From: Cellvibrio mixtus subsp. mixtus J3-8
GTDB taxonomy: Bacteria > Pseudomonadota > Gammaproteobacteria > Pseudomonadales > Cellvibrionaceae
Assembly (NCBI RefSeq): GCF_000766945.1
Contig: NZ_KN266213.1
Location: forward strand, 185,701-226,435
Length of the DNA stretch: 40,735 nucleotides
Direction: 5' to 3'
Below the pieces are notes generated by a model, which made no database searches, was not told where the DNA came from, and saw nothing but the letters and a program-made list of their open reading frames with translations. Shown here one piece after another: positions 34,620 to 40,735 of the stretch; position 1 is the stretch's first letter, and each line of letters begins with the position of its first letter. Position numbers and translations under genes: made by a program.

Positions 34620-34653
34620 GTGAAGAAGAATTAACGCCAGATACCAGGTATGG

Positions 34654-35499
34654 TTAAATTTTTTCCGTCCAGGACCAACTTTTAAACAACCATCCCACAC
34701 CAAACGAAAAACTCCAGTAATCACCGGTTTCCACTAACGGGCTTGGATAAAAAACAGCATCGCGCAGGTTGTCATAACGCAGGCTGACCCCGTACACCAA
34801 ATTCCCTTCCCGCGATGAAATACTCAACTCAGTGAATGTGCCGCTAAAACCATCTGCAGCATCGTATTCCGGCCTGGTTGCCGTAACATATTTTGGTGCG
34901 ACATTGTAATAATGTTCGTGATAATCGCTCGATCCATAGAGTGCACCTACATCCAGCGATAATCGCCATTTATCAAACACTTTTGGTTGGACCCAGGTCA
35001 ACATTGGGTTGGCGGTATAACCGATATAGTCAATGCCGTTACCCACAGCAAATGCAGGCCTGACAGGCAAACGCAAAATTAAACCGCGATTAAAACCATG
35101 GCCAGTCAAATCAATATTGATTGATGGGCCTAACTGGAATTCAGATTCAAGTTCCGGCATACCTTCACGCATGCGATTATCTTCAGCGCCGTCGTTGAGA
35201 GCCAAATCTGCACTGACATTAAATTCAATTCGCTCCGCAAGTGAAAATTCTGCACGTGTGCCGTCGCGATCAGATTTGAAAATCCTGCCGCGATATTCCA
35301 CTACCGGAATTGGCAACACTTTGAGATGGGTTTCATCGGACCCACGATAATGTGGCAAATATTGCCCGCCAACACCCAGCCCGAATTGCAATTCATGTTT
35401 GAATTCGTCGGCATAGGAATCAGCGCCGATGCAACACAAAAATAGCATCGCACGTTTTGCTATTGGCTTGCGTAACATGTGATTTATATTCCTGACCAT
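34654..35499 (-). CDS. MipA/OmpV-family outer membrane protein
   Basis: The product of about 281 residues has a signal-like N-terminus (MLFLCCIGADSYADE) and then alternating beta strands that end with WLFKSW. Family features are GLGVGGQYLPHYRGSDETHLKVLPIPVVEYRGRIF, and FNVSADLALND, seen in MipA/OmpV proteins. They form small outer membrane barrels; some scaffold murein synthesis and others are receptors. Starts at 35499 (MVRN) or 35478 (MLRK) are both plausible; neither has a perfect ribosome site. It is convergent with the DUF2383 gene. Confidence 0.85.
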   Translation of the reverse strand: MVRNINHMLRKPIAKRAMLFLCCIGADSYADEFKHELQFGLGVGGQYLPHYRGSDETHLKVLPIPVVEYRGRIFKSDRDGTRAEFSLAERIEFNVSADLALNDGAEDNRMREGMPELESEFQLGPSINIDLTGHGFNRGLILRLPVRPAFAVGNGIDYIGYTANPMLTWVQPKVFDKWRLSLDVGALYGSSDYHEHYYNVAPKYVTATRPEYDAADGFSGTFTELSISSREGNLVYGVSLRYDNLRDAVFYPSPLVETGDYWSFSFGVGWLFKSWSWTEKI

Positions 35500-35732
35500 A
35501 AACTCGCCCATATCCGTAGCTAACATGATTTAGCCGGTGATAATTTTACTGGCAATGGTTTTGCCAGCCATCCCGATTACTGCCAGCCTGACTATTAATC
35601 GGGGCACACAATAATCACAAACTCCGGGAAACTCAATGTGACGAAATATCGATTGAGTCTATGACTATTAAATCGGCGCGAATGCTGCGTACGAACATTA
35701 TTTAAATTACGCGGGTTAATTTTTCCGCAGGC

Positions 35733-35760
35733 AAAAAAAAGCCCGGTTTTTCAACCGGGC
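35733..35760 (-). terminator. Rho-independent terminator of the GH74 gene
   Basis: GCCCGGTT and AACCGGGC form a perfect 8-bp stem with a TTTC loop; the eight As before it are a T-run on the minus strand, 50 bases after the stop. Confidence 0.92.
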
Positions 35761-35812
35761 GACAACAAACATCAAACTACAAGGAGATAAATCACATGTT
35801 AATACAATGATA

Positions 35813-38410
35813 TTAATTACACGCTGCACCACTCACGATGGGTGTTGATGCATTGAGGTTTGAAGGCTTGGTGCCCTGGAAACCGAACTCAACGGTTTGT
35901 CCGGGTTGGATGGTACCGTTATAGCCGACATTCACTGCACTGTAAGGATTGGAACCGGTGATGGTTGCATTCCAGCCACCAGTGACCGCACTGCCGTCAC
36001 TGTAGCTCCAACTGACGTTCCAGCCGTTTATTGCGGTGGTGCGATTGTTTTTAATGCGAATCGCGGCAGTAAAGCCCGTACCCCATTGGTTACTTACAAC
36101 GTAGGTGCAATTATTGGTGCTCGCGCCCGAACTTGAGGAGCGACTGCTGGATGAACTACTCAATGGCGCGCTACTGGAACTGGAGGAGCGGCTTGAGCTG
36201 GTCGCAGCAATGCTGCTGGATACGCTGGATGAAGTCACAACGCCCGACGGCTTACCGTAGGCAACACCTCGTCCCGCCGTACTCATATATACCAATCCAA
36301 AAGTGTTCATATCGCCAATCACAAACTGGCCATTGGCGGGACCACCGAATTCCTGTGCATCAGTATTGATACGCGTCCAACTGTTGCCGGCATTGATAGA
36401 GCGATAAACGCCGCGCACACCATTCACCGTTCCCCAGATGTAAACCGTTGGATAAGTTGCACCCGTTGCCGCTTTACCAAAACCCACTGCACCGGCGTAG
36501 CTAACACCACTGATCGTGGCGAACGATGATCCCGAGTTTGTTGAACGCGCCAAACCACCACCATATAAGGCAACCCAGATATCGCCCTCAATCCCCGGCG
36601 CAACGCGAATCACATTGGAACCACCGGATGCCAGTGAACCGGCCGCCGCAAATGAAACACCGCCGTTGGTACTGACCATCATGGTGCCGTTGTTGTAGGC
36701 ATAGAACTTGTTGCTGTTTACCGAATCCGCAACCGGTCGCGCGTTATTAACACTCAATCCCGACACGGCAACCCAGCTGGACCCCAGATTCGTGGAGCGA
36801 TAGGTGGTGGTGGAATCCTGCGGGCTGTGAAGTAGAACGCTGCCGTTAGCCGATAGCGCCAACTGGCCATTCTTGCCATTCATGCTCGCCGCTTTGGTCC
36901 AGCTAACCCCGGTATCGGTAGAAGTGTAAAGAGCCGGCGTATCGCCCCCACCCGCACGCGCCACAATGTTAGTCATTTGCGCTGCAACGGCCAGGCCTGT
37001 GGTAGTTCCCATGCGGGGAGTATGGATAGGGGCGTATTGCGCGGGATCGGTATGGCGGAAACCGTCGTAATCCCCGATCACTGTTAGCAACGGACCATTG
37101 GGTACGCTGACGATATTAAGCGGTACTGTTTCCTCCAACCCTTTTACGTTGAAAGCCCAGGTTGTGGTTGTTGCATTGATATTGGAGGTTTTGAATACAC
37201 CGTTACCGGACGTTACCCAGGCGGCATTGGTATCGAAGGGATCAAACTCAATGGCTCCAGCCCAATGGATGGCATGGCCGTTGATCCAGGTAATACCTTG
37301 CGCATCGCGCGCAAAACCGCGCTGGATAACATCGGTCCAACTACTGCCACCATTGGTGGAAATAAAAATGCGATCGCCCCAGGCATCGCCCTGCTGCATG
37401 TAGGTATTCACGGTGGTCGCGAGTAAGCGCTGGGCATTATTCGGGTCCACACTGATACCGCCAAAGGCCCGGGTATAGCCGCTGGGTGTTACATTGGTCC
37501 AGGCACCACTGTTGAGGTTATATTTCCAGATCTGGCCGGCATCCATAGGTTCAGGTTGCGCCCAATGGCCATGGGGACCAGCACCGTTACCGTAGGTGAT
37601 ATAAAGATTGCCATCGCCCGCATAGGCAGCGCGTTGGGGCATATAGGCTGTCGGAGCCCCGGAAATTGCGGTAAAAGTCGCACCGCCATCGTTGCTGCGG
37701 TAGAGGTTGGCGCCCACCGAACCAAAGCGCGACACACCCACCACAATACGTTGCGCCGTGCCACCCGAAACACTTAACGGATCCAACGCAACAAAGCTGA
37801 TGCCATTTTCATTGGGCGTGGTGGTGATATTTAACCCCCCCAGACGCGTCCAACTGGAACCGGAATCGGTACTTTTGAATAAACCATTCCAGCGCGTTCC
37901 CACATACAACACGTTGCTTGACCCCGGATCCACCTGCAAACGCTCGCCGTTTTGGCGCCCCATACCGTTACCATGGGCTTTAAATTGGCTGGTGGTATCG
38001 ATAATGGTGAAGGTCTTGCCGTAATCGCTGGAGCGTAAAATAGCGGTTTTACCGTTATTGAAATAACTAATGCCGGCAAGCAGATACACCTTGGCAGGAT
38101 CTTTAGGGTCCAGCGCGAGCGACTCTACGCCAAGGTAGCCGGTCTCATCTTCAGAGACCCAATCCAGCAGGGAAACCCAACGGCTGGCGGCTTTATCCCA
38201 ACGGTAGGCACCGCCTACGTCGGTGCGGGCATAGACCAAACCCTGCTCAGTTTTGCTGGGCACAACTGCTGAGACAAATCCGCCGCCGCCAATAGCAAGG
38301 CTGTTCCAGTTATAGGCTTCGGAAGTCTGTGCGATTGAATAAACGCTGAATAATGGAGTGATTAATGCGGCCCCCAAGGCTAAGCCTGTGGCCAGTGTTT
38401 TGAGTTTCAT
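35813..38410 (-). CDS. gly74A: GH74 endo-xyloglucanase with Ser linker and CBM2
   Basis: The 865-residue secreted enzyme cleaves the xyloglucan backbone. A signal peptide is followed by tandem seven-bladed propellers (about residues 30-720) with repeated Asp-box motifs such as [24 protein letters not shown] and STNGGSSW. The probable catalytic pair is Asp64 ([10 protein letters not shown]) and Asp390 (AIEFDPF). A Ser-rich linker (about 725-765) leads to a CBM2 cellulose-binding module ([20 protein letters not shown] to SGAACN). The Cellvibrio japonicus enzyme I recall carries a further CBM, which is not seen here. AGGAAA lies before the ATG, and a terminator follows. A structured leader lies upstream. 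Confidence 0.95.
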   Translation of the reverse strand: MKLKTLATGLALGAALITPLFSVYSIAQTSEAYNWNSLAIGGGGFVSAVVPSKTEQGLVYARTDVGGAYRWDKAASRWVSLLDWVSEDETGYLGVESLALDPKDPAKVYLLAGISYFNNGKTAILRSSDYGKTFTIIDTTSQFKAHGNGMGRQNGERLQVDPGSSNVLYVGTRWNGLFKSTDSGSSWTRLGGLNITTTPNENGISFVALDPLSVSGGTAQRIVVGVSRFGSVGANLYRSNDGGATFTAISGAPTAYMPQRAAYAGDGNLYITYGNGAGPHGHWAQPEPMDAGQIWKYNLNSGAWTNVTPSGYTRAFGGISVDPNNAQRLLATTVNTYMQQGDAWGDRIFISTNGGSSWTDVIQRGFARDAQGITWINGHAIHWAGAIEFDPFDTNAAWVTSGNGVFKTSNINATTTTWAFNVKGLEETVPLNIVSVPNGPLLTVIGDYDGFRHTDPAQYAPIHTPRMGTTTGLAVAAQMTNIVARAGGGDTPALYTSTDTGVSWTKAASMNGKNGQLALSANGSVLLHSPQDSTTTYRSTNLGSSWVAVSGLSVNNARPVADSVNSNKFYAYNNGTMMVSTNGGVSFAAAGSLASGGSNVIRVAPGIEGDIWVALYGGGLARSTNSGSSFATISGVSYAGAVGFGKAATGATYPTVYIWGTVNGVRGVYRSINAGNSWTRINTDAQEFGGPANGQFVIGDMNTFGLVYMSTAGRGVAYGKPSGVVTSSSVSSSIAATSSSRSSSSSSAPLSSSSSSRSSSSGASTNNCTYVVSNQWGTGFTAAIRIKNNRTTAINGWNVSWSYSDGSAVTGGWNATITGSNPYSAVNVGYNGTIQPGQTVEFGFQGTKPSNLNASTPIVSGAACN
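36119..36237 (-). repeat. Poly-serine linker of the GH74 enzyme
   Basis: The minus strand encodes a Ser-rich stretch broken by Arg, Ala, Pro and Leu ([19 protein letters not shown]). Codons are mixed TCx and AGx. Confidence 0.85.
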
Positions 38411-38958
38411 AGGCGTTTCCTGTTAAAAGCAATTTATCGTTATTCGTGCTTCTTGTTATTAACACTGATGGAAATGAGTAGTGGTCTTGGGTGTAGCTGG
38501 ATTTGTACGGTTACCAACGGGCCTTCCCTCTCCCTTCACTGGCTGGTTGCCGCCAGTAACCGCACAAATTCGGGTGGCAGCTGCATCAGCTAACAACTGC
38601 ACACGGAGGCCATTTCCTCCGGAAATCATTAAACATCAATAGTCTTCTGTGACGCGTAGCCTTCGGTGACGCGAGATAGCTATCAAGGCTTTCATGGGAC
38701 AGTGCCCTATATAGCTCTATTTTTACCAATTATTTTTATTAGAATTAATGGTTTTATGAGTTAAATATGTTAATTAATACTAATAGATTGAAAATCAATA
38801 ACCAAACACTATTTAGCTATTGTCAAACTGACTTAAACTCACTTTTTGATATATGTGTTAATCCCAGTTGGGGAGTAGGCTTGAAAAACGGGTAAGGAGA
38901 TTCACACGAGAAAACGACCCGATAAGCTTTCGGGTCGCAATACGATGGGAGTTAAGTA
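38411..38958 (-). promoter_or_regulatory. Long leader of GH74 with several RNA-like hairpins and a tandem repeat
   Basis: There is no gene in these 548 bases. On the minus strand, sense to GH74, three hairpins occur in order: CGGAGG/CCTCCG (38604-38621), GCAGTTG/CAGCTGC (38577-38600) and ATTTGTGCGGTTAC/GTAACCGTACAAAT (38501-38569), the last with an inner ACTGGC/GCCAGT. Two mismatches are G-U pairs only on the minus strand. A 17-bp tandem duplication lies at 38640-38673. The nature is unknown; a cis-regulatory RNA, an sRNA or a mobile palindromic element are options. Confidence 0.5.
38640..38673. repeat. Tandem 17-bp repeat
   Basis: TAGTCTTCTGTGACGCG (38640-38656) is followed at once by TAGCCTTCGGTGACGCG (38657-38673), differing at two positions. 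It lies in the GH74 leader. Confidence 0.8.
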
Positions 38959-39987
38959 TTAAGGCAGCGAGAGCTGCTTGAGAAACGCAATATGGGCGGC
39001 TCGGGTTGCAGGTCCATCATAGGGTAGCAGGGTCCAGGTTTCGGCTGCACTCATACTTTTACCGGGCTGCAAGGTTCTGTACGGGGCATGAACCTCCAGT
39101 TCCAATAATCCCTCATCAGACTCCGCGTGCAAAAATTCCTGGTACAACTCGATTTGCCCTTGTTCCGGGTGGATCGCACTTTTCGGTTGTAAATTAAATT
39201 GGATAATTAATAACTGCTTATCGCGAAATGCGGCCATCCATCCCTGGGAAGGCTGGATAAATATTTTGCCTTTGCGGCCCTGTTTTTGCGTCGAATTGGA
39301 ATTTTCCAGCGCGAAAAATCCATCGCTGAAATGATGCGTTAAACCATCGTAGGTTGCATCGGAAAAGTGTTCGATACGCGCATCACTTTCATTCGCGATG
39401 GGAACATAAACCTGCGCACTATAAGGAACCCGCGTATTAAACCAGATATCCCAGGATACTTTGGTATCGCGAATATTGGTTGCTTCAACATTCAGCTGGA
39501 TTTGGTTTGGTTTTCCATCCACTAACGAATACGTTTTTTTTATCGCAACGCCGGAAATCGGGCTATTGGGGCTGCGTAAAACGACTTTTTGATCAGTTTT
39601 TTCTACGGCGTTATTTTTTGCCAGAATTAAAAAAGGATCCGGTGGCCACACTGCTTTTCGCGCGCGACGCTCGTCATTTAGCAATTGATGTGTCCACCAT
39701 TCGCTCTGCGGACCGACCCAGATTTCATGCCCTAAATAACCAATATTATTTGCCTCCGGGGTCACCAGTGGATTAGGTTCAGTGACAACAGCTTCTCCAA
39801 TTTTTAAAAAATTAGGCTGCCCCGCCAAATGGACTGACAATAATCGCCCACCAATATCCGGGGTTATTTCAACAGCGACAGTTCCATTGTCTAAAATTAT
39901 TCTTTCCACTTCAGCGTGCGCCGATAATGCGAGAGGAACAAACATAATGAACAATTTCCTTAATAAAGAAGCGCGAAATCGGGACAT
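38959..39987 (-). CDS. Secreted DUF4380 protein (aldose-epimerase-like fold)
   Basis: The 342-residue protein has a signal peptide (to about SAHAEV). DUF4380 features are VEITPDIGGRLLSVHLAGQPNFLK, GHEIWVGPQSEWW and NVEATNIRDTKVSWDIWFNTR, close to the galactose mutarotase beta-sandwich fold. DUF4380 proteins are often found near glycoside hydrolases, and a sugar or oligosaccharide binding or epimerase role is an inference. The usual mutarotase catalytic pair was not identified. It lies on the same strand as GH74 and GH6, with long gaps, so each may have its own promoter. A weak GAGAGAGC precedes the ATG. Confidence 0.83.
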   Translation of the reverse strand: MSRFRASLLRKLFIMFVPLALSAHAEVERIILDNGTVAVEITPDIGGRLLSVHLAGQPNFLKIGEAVVTEPNPLVTPEANNIGYLGHEIWVGPQSEWWTHQLLNDERRARKAVWPPDPFLILAKNNAVEKTDQKVVLRSPNSPISGVAIKKTYSLVDGKPNQIQLNVEATNIRDTKVSWDIWFNTRVPYSAQVYVPIANESDARIEHFSDATYDGLTHHFSDGFFALENSNSTQKQGRKGKIFIQPSQGWMAAFRDKQLLIIQFNLQPKSAIHPEQGQIELYQEFLHAESDEGLLELEVHAPYRTLQPGKSMSAAETWTLLPYDGPATRAAHIAFLKQLSLP

Positions 39988-40092
39988 ATTTGCTCTCTCA
40001 CAGATCTGTTTTTTTATGTATTGATTGCCCTCTGGACGGGGCGGCGAATGCTCTCATTGCCATTCGCAAAAGTCACTAGTTGAATTTAAAAA

Positions 40093-40338
40093 TTACAATA
40101 AAGGTTTGGTATTCAGGATGTGCAATAACTGCTGCAAATGTTGCGCGCATTCATAACCGAGTGCAGTCGGGTAGCCGCCATCCACCTGGGTAATTAATTG
40201 TTTTTCATACAGGCGATGGGTAGCCGCAATCAATTCCGGTGCTGCATCGGAATGCACCTTAAGGCCAGACTGATGGCTGTCGGCGGTGAACATCCGCAAA
40301 ATTTGCATTTCGGCAATCAAGTCACTAGGGATAGGCAT
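40093..40338 (-). CDS. TIGR02647-family small protein
   Basis: The 81-residue soluble protein has the TIGR02647 pattern: PSDLIAEMQILRMFTADSHQSGLKVHSDAAPELIAATHRLYEKQLITQVDGGY and LGYECAQHLQQLLHIL. The family is small, gammaproteobacterial and of unknown function. GAGG lies 9 nt before the ATG at 40338; the frame begins at GTG 40344, also possible. It sits alone between the DUF4380 gene and the GH6 gene on the same strand. Confidence 0.85.
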   Translation of the reverse strand: MPIPSDLIAEMQILRMFTADSHQSGLKVHSDAAPELIAATHRLYEKQLITQVDGGYPTALGYECAQHLQQLLHILNTKPLL

Positions 40339-40472
40339 AATCACTTACCTCGTTAATTATTAAACTAGTTATTATTAAAAATTATCGTGTAATGCGTCTT
40401 GTAAAAAACTGGCCCGTTAACAAATAGCACAGTCCTCCGGTATCGCCAGTGTTTCAGGGGAAATCACAACAA

Positions 40473-40504
40473 AAACTCCCGGTTTTTAGGCCGGGAGTTT
40501 TTTA
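40473..40504 (-). terminator. Rho-independent terminator of the GH6 gene
   Basis: AAACTCCCGG and CCGGGAGTTT form a perfect 10-bp stem with an 8-base loop; A-run and T-run flank it, so it could act both ways. It lies 22 bases past the GH6 stop. Confidence 0.9.
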
Positions 40505-40525
40505 CTTCTAACGTACCACCGTAAT

Positions 40526-40735
40526 TTATTGCAACGGTGGATAAGCGTTATTCAACAGTACCTGGAAGCCTTCTTTAAACCAGCGGCCAGCAACTGGGGC
40601 ATTAGGCAATGACCCGGTCGTGGTTCCCGCCGCATTGGTGTACGTTGGATCACAGTTGCGATCAAAGCCTTTCGCAGGATCTTGTGGATCATAGGAAAGT
40701 TCTTTTGATGCAGCACCATCCGACTCACCCGGTGG
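40526..40735 (-). CDS. C-terminal part of a GH6 cellulase, 5' end outside window
   Basis: The minus-strand frame is open from the right edge to a TAA at 40526, giving the last 69 residues. PPGESDG at the left of the fragment is the conserved C-terminal (K)PxGESDG loop of GH6 with its Asp, and ALPNAP-type LPNAPVAGRWFKEGFQVLLNNAYPPL is the family end helix. GH6 enzymes are inverting cellobiohydrolases or endoglucanases. A Cel6-type gene near GH74 is recalled in Cellvibrio japonicus. No ORF was listed for this fragment because it lacks a start codon. Confidence 0.88.
   Translation of the reverse strand, partial: PPGESDGAASKELSYDPQDPAKGFDRNCDPTYTNAAGTTTGSLPNAPVAGRWFKEGFQVLLNNAYPPLQ

Noticed and set aside
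1-40735. CRISPR array, tRNA genes, insertion sequences or prophage
   Set aside because: No regular spaced repeats, tRNA cloverleafs, transposase or phage genes were seen on either strand.

Overview
The window looks like chromosomal DNA of a gammaproteobacterial polysaccharide degrader of the Cellvibrio type. The main evidence is a set of secreted carbohydrate-active enzymes joined by poly-serine linkers: an AA10-CBM5-CBM73 lytic polysaccharide monooxygenase, a GH74 xyloglucanase with CBM2, a GH95 alpha-L-fucosidase and the C-terminus of a GH6 cellulase. This assignment rests on domain architecture and recalled family knowledge; no search was run. No tRNA, rRNA, CRISPR array, insertion sequence or prophage was recognised.

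Layout. 1-4089 (minus) is a very large S8 protease that runs off the left edge; it has HYR-like domains, a Ser linker and a GlyGly-CTERM-like tail. 4278-5748 (minus) holds a periplasmic solute-binding-like protein and a secreted DUF4142 protein. 5877-7756 is a divergent LysR regulator/SDR oxidoreductase pair with a palindrome between them. 7838-10584 (minus) is a gamma-glutamyltransferase followed by a FUSC-family membrane protein. 10944-12110 is an acyltransferase-3 gene broken by one in-frame TAA. 12509-14581 is an S46 dipeptidyl-peptidase. 14840-17373 (minus) is a YtrA-type GntR regulator, a small secreted protein and an ABC-2 ATPase/permease pair, with a repeat-rich operator upstream. 17576-20753 is a stress-type cluster (DUF2934, an orphan, BrkB/YihY, a membrane-anchored DUF4142, a proline-rich miniprotein and a CBS-pair protein).

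20828-24495 has a PEP-CTERM-like secreted protein, the chitin-type LPMO and a soluble PAS-PAS chemoreceptor resembling BdlA. 24834-29571 carries an amidase with a sigma-54-like promoter, an alpha/beta hydrolase, two GNAT acetyltransferases and a class C beta-lactamase-like serine hydrolase. 29775-32276 is GH95. 32401-34571 is PAP2 phosphatase, YegS-like lipid kinase and a DUF2383 protein. 34654-35499 is MipA/OmpV. 35813-40735 (minus) carries GH74, a DUF4380 mutarotase-like protein, a TIGR02647 protein and the GH6 end.

How they may work together. GH74 cuts xyloglucan backbones, GH95 removes fucose from side chains, GH6 attacks cellulose, and the LPMO opens crystalline chitin. The S8 and S46 peptidases and GGT could supply peptides and amino acids. 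Two leaders of secreted polysaccharide-degrading genes carry unexplained structure: interleaved inverted repeats upstream of the LPMO and a multi-hairpin region upstream of GH74. Several ORF starts were moved to codons with better Shine-Dalgarno sequences, including GTG or TTG starts for FUSC, GntR, one GNAT and the lipid kinase.
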